Below, in pieces: positions 17,725 through 28,918 of a DNA stretch of 64,000 bases. Each line of letters starts with the position of its first letter. Position 1 is the first letter of the stretch. Position numbers and translations under genes: made by a program. The DNA is from JALHST01 sp963798435 (GTDB taxonomy: Bacteria > Bacteroidota > Bacteroidia > Flavobacteriales > Flavobacteriaceae), in NCBI GenBank assembly GCA_963798435.1, contig CAWCTF010000005.1:204714-268713 (forward strand). Reading direction: 5' to 3'. The notes below the pieces were generated by a model. The model ran no database searches. It worked only from the letters and a program-made list of their open reading frames with translations, and was not told the origin of the DNA.

Positions 17725-18708
17725 ATGCTAGCGTTGATCACCATCAATGAATATTCTAAAATTCCCAAGTATCAGCAGATCATTAATTCGATCCTGACCG
17801 CCATTGAAAATGGCGAGGTCGAGGTCGAGGATAAATTACCCTCGGTCAACGAACTGCTCATCGAATTCGATATATCACGCGATACCATCGTCAGGGCCTA
17901 TGACCATTTAAAACAGTTAAAGCTTATAGAATCGGTCCCCGGAAAGGGCTACTATATTAAAAGGGACGATCTTGTACTTAAGGCGAAGGTCTTTTTACTC
18001 TTCAACAAACTCAGTGCGCACAAAAAAATCATCTATGACGCCTTTGCCAAGGAACTTGGGGACAGTGCCACCATCGACTTTTTTATCTATGACAACAATT
18101 ACCGACAATTTAAGGAACTCATACTAGCCAGTAAATCAAGGGACTATACGCATTATGCCATTATTTGCCATTTTGAGGAAGGTGGGGACGATCTGGTCCC
18201 ATTTCTTCGCAAAGAAATTGCCTTGGATAAATTAGTAATCATAGATAAGCAGGTAGAGCAATTGGGCGATAAGGCAATCTGCGTATATCAAGATTTTGAG
18301 AAAAATATTTATTCGGCTTTGTCGGAACTAAATATGCATCTGAAGAAGTATAACAAGATAAAATTATTGTTTCGTAAGAGGACCTATCATCCTGTTGAAA
18401 TCAAAAAGGGGTTTTTGCGATTTTGTGCAGAATTTGCCTATGATTTTGAGATCGTCGAAGTCATTGAAAATGAGGTTATCGAAAAACATTCAGCCTACAT
18501 CAATTTGATGGAGAATGATCTGGTATTGCTGATAAAAAAAATCAAGGAAACCAACTTCGAACTTGCCAAGGATGTCGGAATCATCTCCTATAATGATACG
18601 CCACTAAAAGAAATCTTATTGGAAGGTATCACGGTAATCTCGACCGACTTTGAAAAGCTGGGTAAAAAATCTGCACAACTGATCCTAAACAACAAAAACT
18701 TCAGGTAG
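17725..18708 (+). CDS. GntR-type regulator with periplasmic-binding-like sensor domain
   Basis: I choose the ATG at 17725 (327 residues); an upstream in-frame TTG at 17692 adds 11 residues without family support. Residues 10-80 are a GntR winged helix: KYQQIINSILTAIENGEV, DKLPSVNELLIEFDISRDTIVRAYDHL and the wing VPGKGYYIK. The remainder resembles the LacI-like sugar-binding domain, with the C-terminus ITVISTDFEKLGKKSAQLIL typical of that fold. Such GntR/LacI hybrids regulate sugar catabolism operons in Bacteroidota. It is upstream of and co-oriented with the rhamnosidase and rhamnose catabolic genes, so control by rhamnose or a phosphorylated intermediate is likely. Confidence 0.82.
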   Translation: MLALITINEYSKIPKYQQIINSILTAIENGEVEVEDKLPSVNELLIEFDISRDTIVRAYDHLKQLKLIESVPGKGYYIKRDDLVLKAKVFLLFNKLSAHKKIIYDAFAKELGDSATIDFFIYDNNYRQFKELILASKSRDYTHYAIICHFEEGGDDLVPFLRKEIALDKLVIIDKQVEQLGDKAICVYQDFEKNIYSALSELNMHLKKYNKIKLLFRKRTYHPVEIKKGFLRFCAEFAYDFEIVEVIENEVIEKHSAYINLMENDLVLLIKKIKETNFELAKDVGIISYNDTPLKEILLEGITVISTDFEKLGKKSAQLILNNKNFR

Positions 18709-18897
18709 AGAATCCTTTTTACGTGATTCCCAGAAGATCGTTATAAATCCCGCTAGTTTAAAGATCCTAGTTCATAGGCTTTATTACGTCTTATTTTATT
18801 GGTACCAGAACAGAACGGAATGGTTTGTAAAAATTAATTGGCTACACTTGCGTATCATACTTAAGACTAACCTTTTCACAATTAATCATAACGCGCA

Positions 18898-21800
18898 ATG
18901 AAAAGAATTAAAACCATATACACTTTTTTTTTCTTTGCCTCCCTTATTGTCGGTTGCGAAGAAAGTGCTCCTTCCTCGAAATCAACTTTGAAGGGGAACG
19001 AACTGCTCCAAAATTTCCAATCTCCACCCAACGAGGCCAAACCCCGTGTTTGGTGGCATTGGATGAACGGCAACGTGACCAAAAGCGGGATCAGAAAAGA
19101 TCTGGAATGGATGCACCGTACGGGTATTGGAGGTTTCCAGAATTTTGATGCCAACCTGTTCACGCCTGTGGTGGTCGATAAGAAATTGGTCTTTATGGAG
19201 CCCGACTGGAAAGATGCCTTTAAGTTCACCACTGAATTGGCAGATAGCCTTCACTTGGAAATGGCCATTGCCGGATCCCCGGGATGGAGCGTAACGGGTG
19301 GCCCATGGGTGGAACCCAAAGATGGCATGAAAAAATATGTTTGGTCAGAACTTGAAGTTGAAGGTGGAAAAAAATTCGATGGGAAATTACCTGCACCTCC
19401 ACGTAATACGGGGGTGTTCCAGAATATAGGTCCTGAAGCGGGCATGAGTATGCAGGATGTCGCCCGTGAAATCCCCGAATACTATAATGACGCTGTCGTT
19501 GTAGCCTTTAAACTAGGAAATGAAAGCTGTTAGCCTCCATGATTTACGGCCAAAGGTGACTTCCTCGGCAGGGCGTTTCCAAGTAGCGAACCTAACGGAC
19601 GGGAACTTGCAAGAAAGCGCCTTTTTACCTCCATCTGGCGTTGGCGAAGCTATGTGGATTCAATATGAATTCAACACACCACAGACTTTTAACGCTTATT
19701 CGGTAACCGGGGCCTACCACAATGCGCTGGAACAATTCAATGGAAGTCCGAATAATAGATCTCTCATGGTCAGCGACGATGGAAAGAACTTTAGAAAAAT
19801 AGCGGATATCCCAGGTACTCTGGTTCCACAAACAACAGGAGACTTTCAAAAGACCACCGCAAAATATTGGCGCTTTGCCATAGAGACGCTTCCTCCGGCA
19901 CCATCTGGATTCGCCGCTATGTTTGGAGCTCCGACACCTACTGAACCGGACGGCATACAGGTGGCTGAATTCAATCTTTTTGCATCACCCCGCATTTCGC
20001 TCTTTGAACAAAAGGCAGGCTTTGCGGCGTGGCGTGAAAAACCATTATTAACAACCGATAATCCAATCGCTGGGGTGTCCATAGAAAATGTCATTGACCT
20101 CACCGACCAAATGGATGCCAATGGCACCTTAAAATGGGAAGTACCTGAAGGGAATTGGAAAATTATTCGATTGGGCTATAGTTTAACAGGGAGAGAGAAT
20201 CATCCCGCTTCTCCGGAAGCCACAGGACTCGAAGTCGATAAATTGGATGCAGATGCAGTACGTACATATATCAATACCTACTTGGATATGTATAAGGATG
20301 CCACAGGGGGCCTTATGGGTGCCGAAGGCCTAGGATACATGGTACTCGATAGTTATGAGGCCGGACACATGAACTGGACACATAATATGCCCATCGAATT
20401 TCAAAAACGCAGGGGGTATGATATGACCCCGTGGATTCCTGTTTTGGCGGGTTATATTGTTGGTGATAGCAATCAATCCGAAAAATTTCTTTGGGATTTC
20501 AGGAAGACGATTGGAGAAATGATCGTCGATAACCACTACGATGTCATAGGGGAGGAACTACACAAAAGAGGTATGAAACGCTATACCGAATCCCATGAAG
20601 GCGGGCGTATCTATTTGGCCGATGGCATGGATGTAAAGCGAAATGCCGATATCCCGATGAGTGCCATGTGGACTCCGGGTAGTCTTGCCGGGGGTAACGA
20701 TGAGGAAGTACGCAGCGAGGCAGATATTCGTGAAGCGGCCTCAGTAGCCAATATTTACGGGAAACCTTTTGTTGCAGCAGAGTCTATGACAGCTATTCAG
20801 AATGCTTTTTCTTGGTACCCCGAAAAATTAAAACGTACCGCTGATATGGAACTGGCATCAGGCCTCAACCGATTTGTCATCCATACTTCGGTACATCAAC
20901 CTTTAGATGATAAAATGCCGGGCTTTTCATTAGGGCCCTTTGGACAATATTTTGGCCGTCAAGAAACTTGGTCAGGTGCGGGAGCCAAAGCCTGGATAGA
21001 TTATTTGGCACGTAGCTCATACTTATTGCAGCAAGGCCAGAACGTGGCTGATATTCTTTACCTCTACGGGGAAAATGATAATGTTACCTTGATCAGTTCG
21101 GAAAGTCTGCCCGAAATACCAAAGGGTCACGAATTCGATTTTACAAGTGCGACCATCTTAAAAGAGGCCATTTCAGCAGAAAATGGAAAGTTAAAGGCCA
21201 AAAGCGGGGTTACCTATGAACTATTGCAATTGGATAAAGGAACCCAAAGAATGACGATGTCGACTTTGAAAAAGCTAAAGGAGCTTTCCGACGCCGGGGT
21301 AAAGATCAAAGGAGCAAAACCCGTCGAAACTCCAAGCTTAACGGATGATGCAGCAGCATTTAAAGCGGTAGTCGATGAAATTTGGGGCAAACCGAATGTG
21401 GGAGAAAACATCGCCCTTGAAATACCTAAAGATGTTGAAGTTACCGGGACTGACCATAAGATTCTATTTCGTCATAGGGCTTCTGGAAAAAGCCATATTT
21501 ATTGGTTGAACAACAGAAGTATAGACCCAACAGAGGCGAAAATTGCCTTTCGGGTAATCGGTAAGCAGCCTAAAAAATGGAATCCACAGACCGGGGAAGT
21601 TTCAGAAGTATCCTATTCTATTGAAGATGGAAAAACTTGGGTCGAGCTGCCTTTTGACGCTTGGGATGCCTATTTTATCCTCTTTTTGAATGAAGCCGCC
21701 ACCACCAGCCTTGTTCTTCCCGCAACCAATACAGAAAACGTTTTGACACTGAGTGGCCCATGGCAGGTCGCATTTCAGGAAAATAGGGGTGCTCCCGCCC

Positions 21801-22222
21801 CTACCACTTTCGAGAACCTGCAATCATGGACGGAAAGCGAGGAAGCGGGGATAAAATATTTTTCGGGTACGGCAAGTTACCAACATACCTTCAACCTGGC
21901 CGATGTTGAAGAAGGAGCTTCCTACTATATTGATTTGGGAGAAGTCAAGAATATTGCGGAAGTTTTCATCAATGGCAAGAAAGTTGGCGTGGCTTGGAAA
22001 ACCCCGTTTGTTTTGGATATTACCGAAGCCGTGCAAGCAGGTGAAAATACGTTGGAAATCAGGGTGACAAACACTTGGGTGAACCGTTTGATCGGGGATG
22101 CACAAAAGAAGCCTGAAGAACGTATTACCTTCACGATCATGCCGTTCTATCAAGGCAAGGAGCCTTTGTTGCCAGCGGGATTGCTGGGGCCGGTTCGGGT
22201 GATGAAACAAACCAGGAAATGA
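18898..22222 (+). pseudogene. GH106-type alpha-L-rhamnosidase, lipoprotein, interrupted by one frameshift
   Basis: Two overlapping frames make one protein of about 1,110 residues, the usual length for glycoside hydrolase family 106. The first (18898-19533) has a lipobox ending LIVGC, then the family opening PRVWWHWMNGNVTKSGIRKD and GIGGFQNFDANLF. The second (19520-22222) continues with SLHDLRPKVTSSAGRF, the catalytic-domain blocks YTESHEGGRIYLADGMD and AAESMTAIQNAFSWYPEK, and a C-terminal beta-sandwich. The shift lies near 19513-19535. It would release alpha-L-rhamnose from algal or plant polysaccharides at the cell surface. Apart from the frame change the reading is intact, so a sequencing error or very recent mutation is as likely as long-term decay. 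Confidence 0.8.
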
Positions 22223-22257
22223 TTAAACCTAAATAGTTAGCATAAAAACAACAAACG

Positions 22258-24364
22258 ATGAGTACGAGGTTAAAAGATTTCAAGTACGTGGCGTATCTCT
22301 GGGACGAAGAGAAAGCTGCCTCTTTGGGCGATGATCAGGTGGCACTTTTTCTATACCGTTCCAATATCCTAGGCGCAGATCTTCGCATTACCAATTATGG
22401 CGGTGGAAATACCAGTTGCAAGACCCTAGAAAAAGATCCCTTGACCAACCAAGAGGTAGAAGTCATGTGGATCAAAGGCTCAGGGGGTGACATCGGTACC
22501 TTGACCAAAGCGGGTATTGCAGGTTTGTACACCGAAAGACTCCGGAATCTCAAAAATGTATATGGTGGTCTAACCGATGAAGATCGCATGGTGGGCCTCT
22601 TTGACCATTGCATTTTTGATCTGGAGAGCAAAGCGCCATCGATCGATACCCCCTTGCACGGCTTGCTTCCGTTCAAACATATTGACCACTTACATCCCGA
22701 CGCCTTGATTGCCGTAGCCGCGGCAAAGGATAGTGAAAAAGTGACCCGCGAAATCTGGGGCGATACCATGGGATGGGTACCTTGGCAACGGCCCGGGTTC
22801 GATTTGGGACTCCAACTTGAAAAATGCCTGAATGACAACCCCGGTATTCGCGGCATTGTTCTTGGAAGTCATGGCCTCTTTACGTGGGGCGATACGTCGT
22901 ACGAATGTTATATGAACAGTTTGGAGGTTATTGAAATGGCTTCCGAATTCATTGAAAAGAAAATACAGGAAAAAGGAACGGTTTTTGGAGGCCAAAAAGT
23001 ACAGAGCTTATCTGCAGTGGGTCGTAAGGACAAAGCTGCACGATTGATACCGCTGCTTCGTGGACTCTGTTCTTCGGAAAACCGGATGATCGGTCATTTT
23101 ACCGATTCCGATGTGGTTCTGGAATATATCAATAGTTATGATTTGGAGCGGCTTGCCCCCATGGGTACCTCTTGTCCCGACCATTTTCTGCGTACCAAGA
23201 TCCAACCGTTGGTCTTGACCTTGAGATCCCAAGGAAGATGTATCCGATTCGGCCAGTATTTTAGAAAAATTAAAGCCTTCTTTTCATAAATACCGACAAG
23301 AATATGCGGCTTATTATGAAAAATGCAAAAAGGCTAATAGCCCGGCCATGCGGGACCCCAATCCGGTGATCATCATCTATCCGGGCGTCGGGATGTTCAG
23401 TTTCGCGAAGAATAAGCAGACGACCCGGGTCGCCAGTGAATTTTATATCAATGCCATCAATGTGATGCGCGGGGCCGAGGCTATTTCTGAATATACCTCC
23501 CTCCCGCGACAGGAGGCCTTTGATATCGAGTATTGGTTGTTGGAGGAGGCCAAATTACAGCGCATGCCCAAAGAACAACCCTTATCACGAAGAATAGCCT
23601 TGGTCACTGGGGCCGGTGGGGGCATTGGCAAGGCCATTGCCGATAAATTGGCGGCCGAAGGGGCGAATATCGTATTGTCGGATATTGTCGAGAATTGGTT
23701 AAAGGAGGCCATTGGTACCTACAAACCGGATACTGCGGCGTATGCGGTCTGCGATGTGACTCAGGCCGGGTCGATTGCCGATGCCTATCAAAAGGCGTGC
23801 CTTGAGTTCGGGGGTGTCGATATCGTCGTGCATAGTGCCGGACTTGCCATCTCAAAACCCTTGGAAGATACTTCCGAAAAGGATTGGGATATCTTGCAAA
23901 ACGTGCTGGTAAAAGGGCAATTCGAGCTGGCCAAACAGGCCGTGAACATTATGCGCATGCAAGGTCTGGGCGGCGACATCGTAAGTATTGCGAGTAAAAA
24001 TGGTTTGGTGGCCGGACCCAACAATGTGGCGTATGGTACGGCGAAGGCGGCGCAACAGCACATGGCCCGTTTATTGGCGGCCGAATTGGGGCCCGATAAG
24101 ATTCGAGTGAATACCGTGAACCCCGATGGAGTCATCGTAGGCAGCAAAATATGGGAAGGAGCCTGGGCCGAAGGCAGGGCCAAGGCATATGGGATTACGG
24201 TAGAGGAACTTCCCGCACATTATGCCAAACGGAATCTGTTGAACGAAATCATCTATCCCGACGATATCGCGGGTGCCGTTTTTGCACTGGTGGCCATCCT
24301 GGATAAATCAACAGGAAATATCATCAACGTAGATGGGGGCATGGCCAATGCCTTTGTACGATAG
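22258..24364 (+). pseudogene. rhaEW: Bifunctional rhamnulose-1-phosphate aldolase / lactaldehyde dehydrogenase, one frameshift
   Basis: A single protein of about 700 residues is split by one extra base near 23221-23227. The first frame (22258-23289) is the class II aldolase part: YVAYLWDEEKAASLG, NYGGGNTSCKT, and metal-binding TPLHGLLPFKHIDHLHPDA. The second frame, open from about 23226 and not only from its first ATG at 23348, has the linker DPKEDVSDSASILEKLKPSF and then a short-chain dehydrogenase with VTGAGGGIGKAIA, SIASKNGL and YGTAKAA. Fused enzymes of this type (RhaEW) split rhamnulose-1-phosphate into DHAP and L-lactaldehyde and oxidise the latter to lactate. All family motifs survive on both sides of the shift, so the gene may be functional in the living strain. 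Confidence 0.82.
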
Positions 24365-24422
24365 CGTATTCAATCGGTTTCGTTATCTTCATTGCACACA
24401 ATCAGATTGAAATCAATATTCA

Positions 24423-25703
24423 ATGAGAATTACCAAAAAACGAATTGCGGAAGACAACCGGCTTTATTTAGAAACCCATAACGAAGGCTTCAATTTTATA
24501 GCGCAAACCCTCGCCCGTTCTGGAAGTGATGTTGATGCAATCTTGGAGCGGTTAGCAGCCTTTCAAATTGCCATTCCCAGTTGGGCGTTGGGTGCAGGTG
24601 GCACCCGCTTCGGCAGGTTTTCTTTTTATGGGGAACCGGCCACTCTGGAACAAAAAATCGAAGATGTAGGCATCTTGCATGCCCTGACACAATCGGCTGG
24701 CGCCATATCGTTGCACATTCCGTGGGATGTGCCTAGCGATTATAAGGCTATCAAGGAACTGGCTGAAAGTCATGACCTTCTTTTTGATGCCGTCAATTCA
24801 AATACCTTCCAAGATCAGAAAGACGCAAAGGAGAGCTACAAGTTCGGATCTTTACGTTCAAATTGTTCAGCCGTTCGTAAGCAAGCGGTTCAACACAACG
24901 TCGAAGTTATTGAAATCGGTAAAAAATTGGGCTCGAAAAGTTTGACCGTTTGGTTGGCAGACGGGGCCAATTTTCCAGGACAATACAACTTTCAAACGGC
25001 ATTGCAATATACCGAGGCCAGTCTTAAGGAAATTTACGGCCACTTACCCGCTGATTGGAAACTGTTTATAGAATACAAACCCTACGAACCCAATTTTTAC
25101 AGCACGGTCATTCAAGATTGGGGTACCTCTTTTATGCTGGCGAACGCCTGCGGAGACAGGGCCTATACCTTGGTAGATTTGGGACATCATTTGCCCAATA
25201 CCAACATCGAACAGATCGTTTCTACATTAATGCTCAAAGGCAAACTGGGTGGCTTCCATTTTAATGACAGCAAGTACGGCGATGACGACAGTACCGTGGG
25301 CAGCATTAAGCCCTATGCCTTGTTTTTGATCTTCAACGAATTGGTATACGGTATGCAAAACAATCCGCAAAATCCGTATCCCGCGTGGATGATCGATGCC
25401 AGCCATACTATCAAAGATCCCTTGGAAGATTTGATCCAATCCCTTGAAGCCATCCAAGAAGCCTATGCCAAGGCCCTTTTGATTGATCAAGAACAATTGA
25501 AGACAGCCCAGGAGGCTAACGATGTGGTCCTTTGCCAGGAAATTTTGCAAAAAGCCTTTCGCACCGATGTAAGACCGCTTCTAGAAGCTGCACGATTAAG
25601 ACGAGGTGGCGCACTGCAGCCTCTAAAGACTTTTCGTTCCTTAAAAATCCGGGAACAATTGATACAAGAAAGAGGCAAACATACCGTTGCATCGGGACTT
25701 TAA
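24423..25703 (+). CDS. rhaI: L-rhamnose isomerase, Pseudomonas stutzeri type
   Basis: A 426-residue TIM-barrel isomerase that matches the P. stutzeri type of L-rhamnose isomerase (about 430 residues) along its whole length, including AIPSWALGAGGTRF, LHIPWD, KYGDDD and the C-terminal AYRTD-like FRTDVRPLLEAARLRRGGA. The metal ligands fall at Glu217, Asp252, His279 and Asp325. Each is offset by two from the known Glu219, Asp254, His281 and Asp327 of that enzyme. It converts L-rhamnose to L-rhamnulose using divalent metal. It follows the aldolase gene and precedes the kinase, so the pathway is complete within four genes. This group can also act on other aldoses such as allose. Confidence 0.9.
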   Translation: MRITKKRIAEDNRLYLETHNEGFNFIAQTLARSGSDVDAILERLAAFQIAIPSWALGAGGTRFGRFSFYGEPATLEQKIEDVGILHALTQSAGAISLHIPWDVPSDYKAIKELAESHDLLFDAVNSNTFQDQKDAKESYKFGSLRSNCSAVRKQAVQHNVEVIEIGKKLGSKSLTVWLADGANFPGQYNFQTALQYTEASLKEIYGHLPADWKLFIEYKPYEPNFYSTVIQDWGTSFMLANACGDRAYTLVDLGHHLPNTNIEQIVSTLMLKGKLGGFHFNDSKYGDDDSTVGSIKPYALFLIFNELVYGMQNNPQNPYPAWMIDASHTIKDPLEDLIQSLEAIQEAYAKALLIDQEQLKTAQEANDVVLCQEILQKAFRTDVRPLLEAARLRRGGALQPLKTFRSLKIREQLIQERGKHTVASGL

Positions 25704-25713
25704 GAACCAAAAA

Positions 25714-27087
25714 ATGAAAATCAAGGTATCGGCCGTATTCGACATAGGAAAGACCAACAAAAAGTTTTTCCTTTTTGATACCGACTATCATGAAGTATAT
25801 CGAGAATTCATCAACTTTGATGAGATTGAAGATGACGACGGGTATCCAGCAGAAAACTTGGAGGCACTTGTGCAATGGATACAGGAAGTTTTTGATCGAC
25901 TTTTGCAATCGCACCTGTATGAAATACAGACGTTGAACTTTTCATGTTATGGGGCGAGCTTCGTACATATTGACCAAAAGGGCGAGGTATTGACGCCCCT
26001 TTATAATTACCTGAAACCCATGGATGCAGACATCCTTGATACGTTTTATAGGCAATATGGTCCGAAGGAGGTGTTTTCAAGAATAACAGGTTCCCCACAA
26101 CTCGGAATGCTAAATTCGGGACTGCAACTTTACGTACTCAAATACACAAAGCCACAGGTTTTTTCGAAGCTCAAATATTCGTTGCATCTGCCCCAATATC
26201 TCAGTTATCGATTTACGGGTGTCCCAGTCAGTGAATACACCAGTATCGGCTGTCATACCACCCTTTGGGATTACGAAAAGAAAGACTATCATGATTGGGT
26301 CTACAAAGAGAAAATCGATGTGTTATTACCGCCCATCACAGCGACCAATACGCTATTTCCGATACTGATTCAAGGTAAAAAAATCAACGTTGGCATAGGC
26401 ATACATGACAGCTCCGCTTCCCTAATCCCTTTTATTCGAACTATAAAAAATTCGTTTATCCTGGTTTCAACTGGTACCTGGAGCATTTCTATCAATCCCT
26501 TTTCGAATCATATGTTGACCGACCAAGATATGCGGAATGGTTGCCTCTTTAACATGCAGACCGATGGTCGACCCGTGAAGGTATCCCGCCTATTTCTAGG
26601 AAATGAATACGAACATCAAGTGGCGGTCTTGGCCGCAAAATATCAAGTGCCTTTAGAATTACATAAGCGCATTGCGTTTGATAAGGACATATTTGTTAAA
26701 GTCAGAAAAGAATCAGGACCCTTTTTTGAATGGAAGCATTTAGTAGGAGATAAAAAAACACCGGCAACCAATCCTTTGTATTGGGATTATGAACATGCCT
26801 ACCACCGTTTGGTATTGGAACTCGTTGAATTACAAGTGCTTAATATTAAATTGGTAATGGGCGAACAAACCATCGACCAGATCTATATCGATGGTGGTTT
26901 TGCCGATAACGAAGTATTTATTAAACTATTGGCTTTTTATTTGGGGGAGGTAAAACTTTTTACCACCGAATCCCCAATGGGATCTGCCTTAGGCGCAGTT
27001 ATCGTACTTAAGGACGTCACCTTGAAGCCCGCCTTGCTCAAAAGAAATTATGTCCTCAAAAAACAATTATCACTGAAAATAAGATAG
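25714..27087 (+). CDS. FGGY-family carbohydrate kinase, probable rhamnulokinase
   Basis: The ATG at 25714 gives 457 residues; a TTG at 25687 extends it by nine residues with no family support. The phosphate-binding start FDIGKTNKKFFLFD is a variant of the FGGY kinase motif. The middle has STGTWSISINPF and the C-terminal ATP-binding part reads IYIDGGFADNEVF followed by PMGSALGAVIV. Length and the position directly after rhaI support phosphorylation of L-rhamnulose at O1. The protein is divergent from enterobacterial RhaB, as Bacteroidota rhamnulokinases usually are, so I do not assign a symbol. Fuculokinase or xylulokinase activity cannot be excluded from sequence. Confidence 0.75.
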   Translation: MKIKVSAVFDIGKTNKKFFLFDTDYHEVYREFINFDEIEDDDGYPAENLEALVQWIQEVFDRLLQSHLYEIQTLNFSCYGASFVHIDQKGEVLTPLYNYLKPMDADILDTFYRQYGPKEVFSRITGSPQLGMLNSGLQLYVLKYTKPQVFSKLKYSLHLPQYLSYRFTGVPVSEYTSIGCHTTLWDYEKKDYHDWVYKEKIDVLLPPITATNTLFPILIQGKKINVGIGIHDSSASLIPFIRTIKNSFILVSTGTWSISINPFSNHMLTDQDMRNGCLFNMQTDGRPVKVSRLFLGNEYEHQVAVLAAKYQVPLELHKRIAFDKDIFVKVRKESGPFFEWKHLVGDKKTPATNPLYWDYEHAYHRLVLELVELQVLNIKLVMGEQTIDQIYIDGGFADNEVFIKLLAFYLGEVKLFTTESPMGSALGAVIVLKDVTLKPALLKRNYVLKKQLSLKIR

Positions 27088-27111
27088 CAACCAACCAACG
27101 AACCAAGTACT

Positions 27112-28542
27112 ATGAGTCAAATAAGTTTAGAACAAGACGAAATCGAAGAAATCGCCGGGGGTGAATTTGAACGTACCCCTGTCCCTAAATCAAAATTAAG
27201 AGGCTGGACAAATTTTTTAGGGATGTATGCTGGGGAACATGCCGCAGGAACTGAATTTGTAATTGGCCCGTTATTCTTGACCGCCGGGGTAAGTGCCTTT
27301 GATCTGATCATTGGGTTGCTCTTGGGGAATTTCCTGGCAGTCCTTAGCTGGCGGTTCCTTACCGCGGAAATCGCCGTAAAATATCGCTTGACCCTTTATT
27401 ATCAATTGGAAAAAATCTGTGGCAAAAAATTGGTTATCGGGTATAACCTGGCCAATGGTATCCTGTTTTGTTTTCTGGCTGGCGCCATGATCACCGTCTC
27501 GGCGACCGCCGTAGGTATCCCTTTCGATATGGAAATGCCGAAACTTACCGATACGATGCCCAATGGCATCACCTGGATTGTCATTGTAATTGCCATCGGT
27601 GCAATGATATCGCTTATTGCAGCTAAGGGCTTTACCATGGTTTCAAAGGCCGCCAATTGGATGGCGCCTATCATCGTCCTGGCTTTCTTAGCCTGCGGAA
27701 TTGTGGCGATCAACCAATTGGGCGTCAAAAATTTCACTGATTTTTGGAATATTTGGGGAGAAGGCTCCGAACCATTCCCAGGTCAGATAAAGTATACATT
27801 TTGGCATGTGGTCATCTGGTCGTGGTTTGCCAATGCGGCGATGCATGTGGGCATGTCAGATCTTTCGGTTTTTCGATTTGCTAAAAATGCCAATTCGGGT
27901 TGGACCACCGCTGCAGGGATGTACGTGGGCCATTATATGGCATGGATTGCTGCAGCACTCTTATATGCGGTGTATCTCAAATCTCCTGAAGCCCAGTTGA
28001 TTTTGGCCAACGGGCAGGCCCCGACGGTGGCCCCCGGTCCTTTAGCCTATAATGCCCTCGGCGCTTTCGGAATCATCGCGGTCATTCTAGCGGGATGGAC
28101 GACCGCCAATCCGACCATCTATAGGGCCGGACTCGCTTTTCAGGCCATCATGCCCAAAGTGTCTACATTTTGGGTGACGATTATTGCCGGTGCCATTGCC
28201 ACCGTTGCCGGAATTTTTCCAGCATTTGCCATGAAATTACTTGATTTTGTTGCCCTATATGGGTTTATTTTAGCGCCTATTGGAGCCGTGATCGTTTTCG
28301 AACATTTCTTTTATAAGCAAGTGGGAATCGTTAAAAATTATGCAGATGTTGCGAATATAAAGTACAACAAGGCCGTGCTCTTTGCCTGGGCAATCAGTTT
28401 TGGGCTCTTTTATTCTATCTCCCTACAATTTAATGTGTTCCTATCGTTCGTTACGCTTCCGGCTTGGCTTTTATGTGGAATACTGTTTTTGTTTTTTAGT
28501 AGAAGGCTCCAAAAAAATGATAAACTGATACATAATCCTTGA
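27112..28542 (+). CDS. NCS1-like (purine-cytosine permease fold) transporter, candidate rhamnose importer
   Basis: A 476-residue membrane protein with about 12 hydrophobic segments and the LeuT-type NCS1 layout: GMYAGEHAAGTEFVIGPLFL in helix 1, a long helix 3 region, and NAAMHVGMSDLSVFRFAKNA in the middle. Sequence-only annotation would call it a cytosine/purine permease. Context says otherwise: it is the last gene of a complete rhamnose operon, 24 bases after the kinase, and no other sugar importer is present. I therefore read it as the likely inner-membrane L-rhamnose transporter, by inference. The short acidic N-terminal tail is cytosolic and has no evident function. Confidence 0.72.
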   Translation: MSQISLEQDEIEEIAGGEFERTPVPKSKLRGWTNFLGMYAGEHAAGTEFVIGPLFLTAGVSAFDLIIGLLLGNFLAVLSWRFLTAEIAVKYRLTLYYQLEKICGKKLVIGYNLANGILFCFLAGAMITVSATAVGIPFDMEMPKLTDTMPNGITWIVIVIAIGAMISLIAAKGFTMVSKAANWMAPIIVLAFLACGIVAINQLGVKNFTDFWNIWGEGSEPFPGQIKYTFWHVVIWSWFANAAMHVGMSDLSVFRFAKNANSGWTTAAGMYVGHYMAWIAAALLYAVYLKSPEAQLILANGQAPTVAPGPLAYNALGAFGIIAVILAGWTTANPTIYRAGLAFQAIMPKVSTFWVTIIAGAIATVAGIFPAFAMKLLDFVALYGFILAPIGAVIVFEHFFYKQVGIVKNYADVANIKYNKAVLFAWAISFGLFYSISLQFNVFLSFVTLPAWLLCGILFLFFSRRLQKNDKLIHNP

Positions 28543-28918
28543 AAAAATAGCATTTGCCAGTACCTAAAATTCTGGACAATCAAGGGAATACTTTTTTAGG
28601 AATTGATCGATGGCTACTACTCTGAGATCGAACCCTAGGCAATATTGGCAAAAGGAATGGGGAAGAGCATCGACCTGTAAGCTTTTTGTATAGGTACCAT
28701 ATCCTTTCAGGATTTTGATGGAGTCGTCCCCACCTGCATGCATTCTTGCAAGCGAACTATTGATAAAAGCGTAGGTGGTGTTTCAGGGCCCGCATACGAT
28801 TAGACAGCTGCCGCTTCCCATAAGATCGGATTGGCCATTTTTGGATCTCCAAACAAGTAGGTAGCGGCAGAGGTCTGCGACAGTCCTCACCCTCTATAGA
28901 ATACAATTGTCGGCCATT
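28543..28918. other. Convergent intergenic region with a possible coding remnant
   Basis: The transporter ends on the plus strand and the esterase ends on the minus strand. On the minus strand an open frame of about 71 codons (28780 down to 28564) reads like protein, including FINSSLARMHAGGDDSIKIL and ending DCPEF. It has an ATG only partway in and no upstream continuation. I do not recognise the family; it may be the tail of a lost gene. Confidence 0.3.
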
